A stretch of DNA of 64,000 nt, from positions 392,965,565-393,029,564 of the forward strand of contig CM060909.1 of NCBI GenBank assembly GCA_030737875.1. Direction: 5' to 3'. The DNA is from Allium sativum. Taxonomy: Eukaryota; Streptophyta; Magnoliopsida; Asparagales; Amaryllidaceae. Positions within the stretch are counted from its first letter, which is position 1, and every line of letters begins with the position of its first letter. The notes beneath the pieces are model-generated. The model was not told the origin of the DNA and searched no databases. It saw only the letters and a program-made list of their open reading frames with translations. Position numbers and translations under genes: made by a program. Shown in pieces: positions 46,060 to 57,208 of the stretch.

Positions 46060-49000
46060 TGTAACAACCCGGAAAATCAGAACCAATTTAAAAATTTTAT
46101 CTCAGCAATTTTAATGGATTTGGAATATTTAAAATGATTTATTTTAAATAATAACGACTAAAAATTTATTAATCGAAGGTAGAACGTATAAATTTATTTT
46201 AATTATATAACGAGCCTGAAATGGCGCGGCAGTTTGAAAATTCGATTTCAAATTTCAATTGAATGTACAGGATTCAAAATAAATCGGATTTTATTAAAAC
46301 CGGAAATATTTGAATCTATTTGAAAATATCTTTCCAACGAATGTGAAAAATCCAGATTTCATAATGGGAATAAAAATTTATGTGCAGTTGAAAATTCAGA
46401 ATAGTCGCTTTGGAATTAATATAATATATAGCCCTTAAAAATAGTCATTTTGCAAATGACCTCCGTTTTCGACGAGACCACTTTTGTTGGATCTGGAATG
46501 TCAAATTATTGCTAGATTCCAATTTTCATAATTTTTGGAATTAATATGTGAGTGTGGTGAATTTAAACGCGTTTGGTCAATTTAGTTTGAATTTAATCGA
46601 CTGGAAAATGGCCGTTTTTCAAACGGTCTCCAAATTTGATGAAATTAGTTTTGTTTGGACCGATCATCAAAACATAGCCAGATTTATTTTTCTAGAATTT
46701 TTGGAGTTAGTATGTGGCCGGGTAAATTAAAATGTACGTTGAAATCAATTTTGAATGTTAAATTAATTTATATTTTAATTTTAATGGAAACTAATCGAAA
46801 CAGTCGAATTGGCTTACCTGGCATGTCCCATTGTGCTTGGAATGGGGATAATTAGCTTGGGACGACAGTCCGTTGGGTTTGATTTCGAGCTCGTATCAAC
46901 ACAAGGGTATTTTCGAAATTAATTAAATTAAAATAAAAATTTATATAAACCTAACCCTAAATTTTCATTGGTCAAAGCCCAATCCGCGGTCAAACGAGGA
47001 ATCATGCCTTTCTCTCCCTGGACGACGAAAATTGCTCGATCTTTCCTGTCCATTTCTCTCCCAACCCGCCACGAATTAGATCCTTCTCCTGAGGCAAAAA
47101 TCAAAGCCCTTCCTTCCCTCTTCATATCCATACCCACCTCATCGATTCTCCTATGGTGATTGGGGGGAGTTCGAGGCTCAAAGGAGCTGACTTCGCGGCA
47201 GTTTTCTAGGTGATCTGGGGTGTCGAGTCGCGAACCATGGCCGGAGCTGGGAGGCGCCACGTCGGCGCTTCAGAGGGTGCCCTATGATCAACTTATGCTG
47301 GCTCCATGTGCGGCGGCGACGCGATTTGGAAATGGAGCCATGGGTTTCGACGGTTCTGAGTGATTAACGGTGAGTTTTTTATTTATTTTTATTAATGTAA
47401 TTAATTAATTTACTAATTAAGCAACAATTAAATTATACAAAATATGGTAATAAATAATATGTTTTTAAAAATATACACAGCACCGTAAAAATATAATTTT
47501 TATTATGTAAATAGCTTTGTTAAAAATATAATTTTTATTCTGTAAATAGCATTGTTAAAAATATAATTTTTATTATGTAAATAGCATTGTTAAAAATGAG
47601 ATTTTTATTATGTAAATAACGTTGTTAAAATTGTGATTTTTATTATGTAAACAACATTGTTAAAAATGTGATTTTTATTATGTAAATAGCGTTGTAAAAA
47701 ATGTGATTTTTATTTATATAATAGCGTTGTTAAAAATATGATTTTTATCGTATAAATGGAATATTTTTAGTAAGTTAAAAATATGATTTTTTAACTAGTG
47801 TATGACATAAAAATATTTTTAGAAAGATAAAAATATGATTTCTAGCCTATGTAAGCTATTTACGAAATAGTCAAGCTATGAAATAATGATTTTATAGTTA
47901 AAAATATAATTTTTAACGTATATATGTTATTTGTAAAATAGGCATGCTGGATTTCTGGAAAATTTTAAGATTGGCAATCAAAGCACGACGGAGTGGATCC
48001 CAAAGGTGAGAACTTCTCACTCTAATTTTATGTTCTAGTTAAATATATATACTAGGATGTAGACGGTGCTTAGTAGCACGCGACACCTTTGTTTGAAACT
48101 ATGGATGTTTGGTTATTTGTTTTGATGGGTTTATTTGTTTGGATTTTTTTGGGGAAGTGAAATGGATTGATTAGAATTGGTATGTGTATGGCACGAGCCA
48201 GTATTAGGCGAGGGATAAGGCTAAACCTTATTCCGGTTATAGTATCATGTCATTATGCTGCCGAAAGTTTCTAAAATAAAATGTGTTAGTTAAAAATAAC
48301 ATTTTTAATGGGTATATGAACTATATAAAATATATATGTGATGAATAAAATATTTGAACAATAAAAATATCATTTTTATTGAATGTATGAACTATTAAAA
48401 ATATTCATGGGTTGAAATAATTTATAGTTAAAAATAAATTTTTTAACGTGTATATGAATAAAATAAATATTCATTTACAAATCGGACGATTTGTTTATGT
48501 ACACTCATTTGACTGACATTGATTGGGACGATATATTTTACACATCGCCCAACTGCACAAATAATATTCAGTATTTGTTGGTTGAAATCCCACACGGGTA
48601 TTGGGATGATATTTGACATACACTAATCCCAATTGTTTAGTTGTATGTCAATTGATTGGTTGACATACTGTTGTAAGCATTAAATATTTATATTTAATGC
48701 TTATGCAGTTGTGTAATGCACTCTGGATGATGGTTGACTATGTTTGATTATTGCTGTATATATATGTGTATAAAAACAAAATAAATAAAATTATATGGTA
48801 ATTGACTGTGTCTGATTCCAATTCGGAAAGAACGAATATTTTAAAATAACGAATATTTTAAAATAATATTCAGTAATGGATCAAAATATGATTTTGATGT
48901 CCTATTTGGGATGGACACGAAAATATTGAAATATATAAAGCCGTGTTGATTAGATTAACGTCATTTTGACATGAACGATATTTATATCGATTTAATTCAT

Positions 49001-50452
49001 TTTTATAATGAATATCGAAAAGGAAATGATTTCAAAATCTGGTATTTTGAATATATTATCATTTATATAATATAATGATAAGGAATATTCAATTTTAATT
49101 TAAAATTGAAAATGAAGTTAAAATCATTTTAAAACGAATTTACAAAATACGGTTTAAATGGAAATCAATGAAATATATATAATATATATATATTATATAT
49201 ATTTAATGGCCTGAATATAACGTGCCGCGCCACAGCCGTTCGCGAATTTCGACCATTGACTTCGAATTTAGATTATGGGAGATCCGACCATCGGATTTTC
49301 CTAAAACCGGAATCGTCGTGTTCGTATCAAAAAGAGCTTTCCAACGAATATAACAGATTTGAAATATAACGGTTGGATTTGGAATTATGTTCAAATCAAA
49401 TTTGGAAAAGGTCGCTGTAAGTGCATTTCGATGACCGTTTGTGGAAATCGACTGAAAGTGCCTTAATAAAATTATAAAAAATATTGATAATTTGTATAAA
49501 ATCATAATAAATGATTTGGAAAGAATTGGGTTGAAAAATTCCATATTTGAAAAGATAAAAATATATTTTTATCGAAATGAACTAGTTATTAACTATAATG
49601 ATAATCCAATTATTTTTAAATAAAGAATTGGATTGAGAATGAGTTTTAATATAACCAGAACTTCCAGTATATGAATTGGAGTGGATTCGATTGGAAATAA
49701 TCTTCGAAAAATTTCGATATTGGATTCCGTGATTATACGTATATTGTTATGGAAATTTGGAAGATATATTTTATATCGTTATTTCCAATACGAGATTTGT
49801 TGATTTCTGAATTTTATATGGAATATAAACCGATATAATTTCTATTCAGAGCCTTGTATTTAATATCAAATTGGGTTTTGGGTTTGTCGTGAATAGTGTC
49901 TTCATTAACACTGTTCTTAGGCCCAGTTGAGGAAAGAATAAATCTTTTAATTAAGATTATTAGAGTTTCTAATTATATTTAATAATTGGAATAAAATGGA
50001 ATGTGGATTGGGTTTATTGTGAAATATGTTTTAATGACATTCGTTCTTTAACCAGATTTACAATGAAATGTGATTTGAAATTTATAAATCATTATTCTAA
50101 GATTTAATGGAATTTTCCAAAGTAAGGTTTTCCAATTTAAAATAACAAATTGGAATTGAATGGAATTCGATTTGATAATAATCGAAATGAGCTTCTGTGG
50201 AGGAAGACTGTTAATATATATGGAATTTAAAAGGCTTGGTCGTTATTCCATTTATATTATTAATCGGATACAGAAATTGATATCGATTATATATATATAT
50301 ATATATCGATTTGTTTTCCATGAAGATTCCATAATTAATGGAATGTGATTTTGTGTTTATCGTGAACTATGTTTTAAATGACATTAGTTCTTTAACCCAG
50401 TTAAAGACAGGATTACATGTCTAACATTGTATTTTGAACTGTATGGTTGATC
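46060..50452 (+). repeat. LTR2 of the second giant element (cut at 50452)
   Basis: Starts TGTAACAACCCGG and runs colinear with LTR1 to ATGGTTGATC at 50452, equivalent to about 39050 in LTR1. TATA/telobox 46942-46960, GC-rich leader 46980-47369, donor-like GTGAGT 47370, array 47480-47760. The distal third is displaced by nested insertions. Confidence 0.88.
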
Positions 50453-51719
50453 TGTAACGACCCGCATTCTATGCATCAGGGGATCGTAGATTATTTATTT
50501 CTTTCTCATGTAAAGTCATATAGCCATGTAACTTCAGGAGACGACTATTGGGGTCATTTCTCATGTTCATGATTTTTGCCGATTTTTAAATGATCGTTTT
50601 GCCCCTAGCTGATCTTGTTTTGGCCATAACTTTTGATTGGTAAGGAGTTTTGATTTGAAACCACTTCCATTAGATTCGGATGATGGTCAACCTTTCCGTA
50701 GAGTGGTCATGTTAGCCAAACAGACTCACAGTTTGGGAGATATGGCTAAAACAAGGTTTGGAAGGTGAAAAACAGCTTAACCGGGCCTAATTTGGGTGAT
50801 TAACAAGAGGGCCCATAACCCATTTCGGGATTATGGTTATGGGGAGGCTGAGAACAGTAGGAAAACGATCTATTTTCATTTTCTCAGCCGCCTAAAACAT
50901 TTCCCTAAACCTAACAATGGCCTCCAACACCCAAATCACCATTTAATCAAGTTTTAGCCTAATCTACATCTAATCAAGGCAAATTAGCATAAAATTAGGA
51001 ATAGAGCTGTTGTGTTGCATAGAGATTCAACCCAAATAAGAGATATTTTCAGATATAAGTTTTATTTGTGGCTAAGGTGAGTGATTTGCATCGTTTTTCA
51101 CTAATTACGGCTAATTAGGGGTGATTAGTGGTAATTAGCGAAATTATACGTAATTAAATTCTGGAAAAATTTGTCAAATTCTAAAATATTTTTTTAGGGC
51201 TATGATAGAAATTTGGGTTAATTTGGTTAAGTTTTGCTAATCCTATCATTAGATTTACTTAAACATGCTTAAGGGGAAAATATGGGTTTTGTGTATGTTT
51301 GATCCGTTTTGACATATCAAATTGTTGTTTTGGTGTTTGTGGTCAATTCTACATGTTCCTATGACTGTTTGGAATGTTTTGTGATTGCTAAGCAAAGTTA
51401 GAATGGTCGAAAACGCCGTCGTATGGCATAAAATAGTCATTGGAAAAGTTGTAGGAAATGAAGCAGGAACCGGATCGGATTGGTGAAAGAGGGAATGAAC
51501 CAACCCGCTTGTGGAGCATCCCACAACCCAACCCGCCTGCATCTGGAGTTCCACGAACTGACTCGCTCGTGGACTGTGACCATGAACTGATCCACTCGTG
51601 GCCTACATGAAATGACCCGAACCGGAGTGCCAACCAAGGACCAGAAGCCTCGGACCAAACAGAAGCTCATGATTCGAACCAGGGAACTACTCCGAACCGA
51701 ACCACCAGAAGAAGAAGCG
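50453..51719 (+). repeat. 5' part of another Gypsy-type LTR, inserted in LTR2
   Basis: Begins TGTAACGACCCGC; preceding pentamer TGATC (50448-50452). Contains CCTAAACCTAACAATGG (50900) and a strong 5' splice-like CTAAG/GTGAGTG at 51077. At 51470-51610 imperfect GC-rich repeats (CGCTTGTGGA, CGCTCGTGGA, CCACTCGTGG). Interrupted at 51719 by an LTR on the other strand. The overlapping minus-strand frames of 81-104 codons here lack domains. Confidence 0.7.
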
Positions 51720-53618
51720 TGTAACACCCCACACCCGCTAATGCCACTCACTTTGGGAATGCCTTAGCTTCGGTGGAGCATTTTAAGTGAATATAGAACA
51801 GAAAAATTACACAAGACAGATATAAATACTTGAAAATTCTAAAACATCATTTCATAGCAGCAGAAGGTAAACATGTTTAGTTACAACACCATAAAGAGTC
51901 AAGTACTAAATATCCATCCTGATAAAAACATAAGTACATAATCCCACTACATAAACAATAGCCATAAAAGAAAAGATAAGCTGGGCTTTACATCACGGTC
52001 CAAGCTCCAGAAGATAGATAAAGAAGTCTGGTCAAAGCCCACTAGTGCTAGGCCCAACCTGAGCACCTGAGGGGGAAAAAGATAAAAACAACGGGGTCAG
52101 ACATAAGTCTGAGTGAGCCCTATAACTTTAACAACACAATTATCAAAGTAATTAGGGTATGATATAAACTTGGTACGGGATGAGTGGGGATAAATAACTA
52201 CACTAAGTAGCCAACTAGACATAGGATGAACTAAGATAACCGTAAAGACGCATCTACCCACCCAAGGATAATTACTAACTGCACCACACCAGTCATTCCT
52301 ACTTAAAGGTTGATCCCACCCAAGGACTTAGAAAATTTACCCAGTAGTTTCGTGTACCCCTAGCTGACTACATAGGTGCCGTCTTCCCCTATCTCCACTA
52401 GGTGTACCCACTACTCCCAAGCGATCGGCTCCCTACCGTAGATACCCGTGCTGGCCCCACAATGGGGTGTATCACTCCCCAAAGTGGAAACCCGATACAA
52501 CAAATGGTGCACGGCTTATATCTACACGATGCAACAACGTCTTACCTACCAGCCCGGGTCCACACACGCATATGAAACCTGTTGGACTCGCGTTGCCACC
52601 GCTACCCCGTTTTGGCCTCTTATAATCAAGCCCAGTACGCGTGTCCCGTCCTCGACATGGGTCGAGCCCAATAAGATACATATGGTTTACTGGTTGAAAT
52701 GGGCCCCCACAAGCTACCACCTAAGCTTGTCAATTTATCAAGTGCATCCCACTTAACCCTTTAATCTTGTTTAATTACATGTTTCCACTTGGTTAAGTCA
52801 TCTAATCATATTTTCTATTGCCACCCAAGGCAACCCACTAGATTTCCTCATGCCACCCAAGGCATTTACTTGATTTCCACATGCCACCCAAGGCACCCAC
52901 TTAACCCCTCATGCCCACTACATGCTTATCTGGTTAAGTGTTTCTTAATTGATTAAAAACGTAACCGTTGTAAAGACCTCTCACATTAGACTATCTTTTA
53001 TGGCAGCTGGATTTGCCGGTTGGGTCCGGGCAGCCTTACGCCATAACCGAGTCTAACCTCGTGTCTATACACTTGTCACGTATTTGGTTTGTGCCTAAGA
53101 CCTCTCACATTGGGCCAATCATTTGTAGCCGCTGGATTTGCCGGTCGGTTCCGGGCAGTCTTATGCTACAAAAGGGTCCAACCTCGTGTCTTAGTCGATT
53201 AAACCCCCGGATTAATTTTCCCTAATTAATTCCAATTTTAACGATGTACATAATTGACTCAATTATGTCCATCCACTTTGTGGTATGCATAATCATACCA
53301 ACTTCACACAATTTCATTAGCATGTTTATTAACCCCATCGTTCCCCACGTAATTCGTTAACATGACATAAAAGGGAAGATTCATCACAAATACAATGGGT
53401 TCAACTTGCATAACACATTAGCATCAACATGGCTTTAAAGGTGTCAACATGCATATAGCATCAAACCCAACTAGCATAAATAATCAACCCAAACTTGCAT
53501 GAATCACATATGTCATAAAGAGGTTAACTTGCATAAGTTTCTTATGTCATACAAAGGGGTAAACTTGCATATGTATGTATGACATGTAAAGGGGTTAACT
53601 TGCATATGTATGCATATC
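51720..53618 (-). repeat. 3' part of a Gypsy LTR on the minus strand, nested
   Basis: On the minus strand it ends GCGGGTGTGGGGTGTTACA at 51720, and its last 100 bp resemble the end of the 40850 LTR (AAATGCTCCACC.AAG.TAAGGCATTCCC). Branch hairpin TCAGAC-TTAT-GTCTGA (52112-52097), CTTTTTCCCCCTCAG with AG at 52069-52068, twin hairpins 52986-53193. The 5' part is displaced by the element at 53619. Preceding plus-strand pentamer AAGCG (51715-51719). Confidence 0.8.
52986..53193 (-). other. twin nested hairpins in the 51720 LTR
   Basis: First: TTAGACT/AGTCTAA (52986-52992, 53050-53056) and TTATGGC/GCCATAA (52998-53004, 53040-53046). Second: TAAGAC/GTCTTA (53096-53101, 53188-53193) and TTTGTAGC/GCTACAAA (53122-53129, 53165-53172). 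Apices have CCGG-N6-CCGG. Different stem bases from the 42732 copy, same pairing. Confidence 0.75.
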
Positions 53619-54000
53619 TGTAACACCCCACCTCCGCCAGGGTGACTCTTGCAAGCACTCTGACTTTGGAGGGGCGTTTGAATCAGGTAAACATGCATAA
53701 TGATATATCAAGGCAGAACAAGAATATATGTATATATGTAAACAGAGTAAATAACATAGATAAAACAGCGGAAGATTTTCAAACCATTTCAAAACAAGTC
53801 TGGTACAACATAATGTTAACTTTCCAAATAAACAAGTCTAGATAAAATAACATCAACTGACAAACTGAAATACATAAGTGCTATCCCCAAAATAAGTGAG
53901 AACCATAGCTAGCTTCATGTCGAAAACGTACATGAGCTGAAATCCCACAAGCAAGCAATCCAAAATCCAAGCTAGGCTCCAGTATTCCCTCCCTGAGAAC

Positions 54001-54074
54001 CTGGGGGGGGGGGGGGGGGGGGGGGGGAAACGAAAGAAAAGAGGCGAAAGAAAACAGGTCAGTCAAAAAGACTG
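54001..54074 (-). other. branch-point hairpin and C-rich 3' splice-like site
   Basis: Minus strand: CAGTC-TTTTT-GACTG, branch-like CTGAC (54062-54058), pyrimidine stretch, then 25 C (54027-54003) and AG (54002-54001) before GTTCTC. In the 5' LTR the tract is only 7 C (62269-62263) followed by AAG. The matching 5' splice site in this family is unclear: the equivalent of GCAAGT reads TCAAGT. Confidence 0.5.
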
Positions 54075-54902
54075 AGTAAGCCCTACTACAATCAATGTAA
54101 ACTGATAAAGTTAACTGGCATGAGCAGCAGGTATGATCATGAGGATAACAACATACTAGCATGGTGATTAACTAACAAGGTAGATAAAGGTGTCATCGCA
54201 TAATCAGGTTTAAGGTTTTGCACCACGGGTGTACTAGCAAACTAACATGACTGGAATAAACAAGTATTGATCCCTTGGCCCAAGCTTTGGCCCAATAACA
54301 TGAAATGACCCTCATACGAGGTCCAATAACATGAAGTGACCCTAATACGCGGTCCAACCAAACGGTCTAGTCGATCGGCTCCCTAAGCCTAACTCGTCAC
54401 GTGTTGGTGTCAATACGGACCAAACATGATTGTAGTCGAACTGTGCCGGGTCCACCCTTCGGGTGTATCAAGTCCTAGGGTGTCAACCCCTGGACACCAT
54501 AAACATGAGTGCACAGTCTCGATCTACTGGTACCCGTGCATGTTTTCTCCGGCTACGGACTATGTGCACGACCAGAGTCCGCCCGGAACTACACCGGCGT
54601 ACCACCCTGCCGTCGTTTTTGGTCGCTTACCTCCAGCCCAGTAATCGTGCCCCCACCCTAGCCTAGTCCCTAGGGTCATGATGATACAAACTAGGGATTA
54701 CTGCTGGAGTGGACCCCCATTGCTAGGATTTTTCTAGTGGGTTAAGTACAGTTTAACCCCTTTACTAATCATGGATTAACTTGGTTAAGTGTAACGATGA
54801 GTTCACGACTTAACCCCGGTTAATCTACCAAGCCCAAATTGGTTAAGTATTAAATGGACCATGACTTAACCCTAATCATGAGGCATTAATTAATTTAATG
54901 CG

Positions 54903-55108
54903 CCTTAACCTCTCACATTAGACCTTGTTGTGGTTACTAGTTAAGCCGGGCGGGTCCGGGTAGCTTTACACCACAACTTGGTCTAACCTTGGGTCCAAGG
55001 TACAACATGGCCAACTTCTCACATTGGGTCCTATTGTTTGTAGCAACTAGTTAAGCCGGTCGGTTCCGGGTAGGTTTACGCTACAAACTCAACCCAACCT
55101 CGAGTTGG
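54903..55108 (-). other. twin nested hairpins in the Tekay 3' LTR
   Basis: First: CCTT/AAGG outer, TTAGACC/GGTCTAA (54918-54924, 54980-54986), GTTGTGGT/ACCACAAC (54927-54934, 54970-54977). Second: CCAACT/AGTTGG (55011-55016, 55103-55108), TTGGGT/ACCCAA (55024-55029, 55092-55097), GTTTGTAGC/GCTACAAAC (55036-55044, 55080-55088). Repeated in the 5' LTR at about 63140-63350. Confidence 0.78.
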
Positions 55109-56166
55109 TCACACTTATCTTTTCTAAGTGTCATGTCCATCATGTTTCCAAAACACATTACAAGTTTTCAAGCAATTGGGTAGACCTAACTTAATAGGTA
55201 AATTCCCAATGGGTAGACCTAACTTAATAGGTAAATTCCCAAGCTTATGTTTTTATGTCTTTTAAGTTTACCCATCCCCAAACGCAATCCCATCGCTTAC
55301 ATATCGCAATAGCGCATAAAGGATAGAAAGAGGGAACTTGGCTTAATCATGACATAAAGTGTTAAAGCCACAAGTTCAACATGGTGGCATATGAAATGTA
55401 CATATGTTCATATACTTGCATTAGGCCTCAAAAGCATGCATAAAACCAAACTTACCATATTGGTGATACATGGTGCTAAATGACATGTAGAAATGGCCAC
55501 AAGTTCGCATTTAGCCTCACATGCAAGTTATCATAAGAGATATGATAACTTACATGTTGCCAAAATGCAACCTTTGGCATAAAGCTTGAAGCTTTATGTT
55601 CATAAACCCAAGATAAGCTTGCATAACATGATAGCATGAACAAAATGTTCAACCCAAACTTGCATAACATACTTGCATATCATAACATATCAAACCTGCA
55701 TATAAACTTGCATATCATAACATGACATACTTGCATATAAACTTGCATATTACAACATGATAAACTTGCATATCATAGCATAGTAAACTTGCATCTAAAC
55801 TTGCATATCATACATTTAACTTTAGAGTTTAAGTATGAAAGTAGAATAGGGCTTACAATGCTTATGAGGACTCAAATGAGTATAGCAAATATAAGAAAGC
55901 CCTTATGCAACCAAATAAACCCAAAATGCAAGCAAAACCCTTGAGCCAAAATGATCAAAACTCTTTCTTTATGATGCAAATATAGAAACTTGACTTGAAT
56001 GCAAGCTAATGATGATCATACAAGTTTAAAAACACTTGTATGCATGGAAAATCTCATAGAAATTTATTTAGGAATTTATGAAGAGAGTGGAGGCTATGAG
56101 AGGATTGATTTTGCCATAGTTTAGTTGCTAGAATGAATAATGATGATTTAGGGTAGGTTAGGGTCT

Positions 56167-56174
56167 TATTTATA
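56167..56174 (-). promoter_or_regulatory. TATA box of the Tekay LTR
   Basis: Minus-strand TATAAATA, about 480 bp inside the LTR, followed by AGACCCTAACCTACCCTAAA, the telobox-like signature seen at the other LTR promoters. Confidence 0.55.
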
Positions 56175-56300
56175 GATTAGGCAAGTGTTTTAGGCCATAG
56201 GATTAAACCCTAGTTCCAATCTCAGCCCTCAAAACCGAATCTGGCTCCCAAGCTCAACACAAACCCAAAATGGTGCACCAGGCTAAACAGCCCGGCTGAG

Positions 56301-56382
56301 CCAAGTCGACAGCCCAGTCGACAGGGCTGTCGACTTGGTCTAACCAAGTCGACTCCCAAGTCGACAGGGCTGTCGACTTGGG
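56301..56382. repeat. paired GTCGAC palindromes in the Tekay U3
   Basis: CCAAGTCGACAGCCC (56301-56315)/GGGCTGTCGACTTGG (56324-56338), perfect 15-bp arms; and CCCAAGTCGACAG (56355-56367)/CTGTCGACTTGGG (56370-56382), perfect 13-bp arms with a 2-base loop. They lie about 130-210 bp upstream of the TATA box. Confidence 0.9.
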
Positions 56383-56657
56383 TGTTCTGGCGGGAATTTT
56401 CCCGCCTGGCCCAATAACCCCAATTTCCAAATTCAGATTTAAATTTGAAATCTGTTTTTACTTTGAAATTTTCAGAAAACTTCGTTGGGCCTTAATCGGG
56501 TCATACGGACTCCGATTTTCGAAAACTCGGACTCTATTTCGCGTATTTTTCCGAGACGAACGCAATGGCTTAGCCCGTTTCCCTTGATTCCGATTTTAGA
56601 ATTAAATTCTGCCTCGATTTACGTTATAACAGGTTATTGAAGATACGGGTTATTACA

Positions 56658-56692
56658 TTCTCCCCTCCTTAAAGGATTTCGTCCCCGAAATC
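56658..56692 (-). other. Tekay pre-PPT hairpin and polypurine tract
   Basis: Minus strand GATTTCG-GGGA-CGAAATC (56692-56675), then AAGGAGGGGAGAA (56670-56658) against the LTR's TG at 56657. Confidence 0.85.
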
Positions 56693-57208
56693 TTCAAGTT
56701 AGGAAGAACGTATCCTACCATCCAATCATCCATCTACTCAAAACATCATCCACGAGCAATCATTGTCCTTACAAGATTCTAAATGTTGTATGAACATATG
56801 CAAAGGTGTGTGTATATGTACTTATCTAATGCAAATATCATCAATGCAAATTATTTTAGTGAAATGAATCCATATGTATGCAATTCCTAACATAATGTAT
56901 AACATCTATATGTGTGCACATAACATACATCCATATGCAACATCCATGTGATAACACAAAAATTTTCATCCATGAATAAGCATAAACACTCATGCATATG
57001 CAATATGAGGAGTGTGTGAGCCGATCTAGTGCCTAACGTGTATAATGCATCCACGAGTAACCACTTGCAAACACTTGCAACCACTTGCAACCATCAAGCA
57101 TAACATGTTTCAAACACATGTTTCATCCAAAGGGTTTCTACCTAAGGTTCTCATGACAAGATTAACACGATAAACTAGATAAACATGGATAGCAAAGAGA
57201 AAGATATG
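56693..57208 (-). other. 3' untranslated region between gag-pol and PPT
   Basis: Non-coding. Contains a short tandem GGTTGCAAGT-type run (57100-57055) followed by GGATGCAT..ACAC and GGCACTAGATCGGCTC, sequence shared closely with the nested element at 40375-40460. Confidence 0.7.

Larger units (their letters stand above)
34453..50452 (+). mobile_element. second non-coding giant-LTR retrotransposon (interrupted)
   Basis: LTR1 34453-45060 (with a nested Gypsy copy), 999-bp interior 45061-46059, LTR2 from 46060 until it is cut at 50452 by another insertion; its remainder lies beyond the window. Termini TGTAACAACC...GTTTCA. Primer site, hairpin cluster, pre-PPT hairpin and PPT are present, and no protein domain. 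LTR1 and LTR2 differ by many substitutions, so it is clearly older than the 4413 element but of the same lineage. Left flank pentamer TAATT (34448-34452); the right one is outside. Confidence 0.9.
53619..56657 (-). repeat. 3' LTR of the Tekay element (3039 bp)
   Basis: Minus strand TGTAATAACCCGTATC (56657) to GGAGGTGGGGTGTTACA (53619). Holds GTCGAC palindromes (56301-56382), TATAAATA (56174-56167) with CCCTAACC, twin hairpins (55108-54903), branch hairpin CAGTC-TTTTT-GACTG (54074-54060), a C-run acceptor (54027-54001) and TTCCGCTG (53773-53766). Confidence 0.93.

Noticed and set aside
51437..51751. Overlapping minus-strand frames of 81-104 codons
   Set aside because: They overlap each other in different frames across an LTR junction at 51720, so cannot be one gene; caused by GC-rich imperfect repeats.
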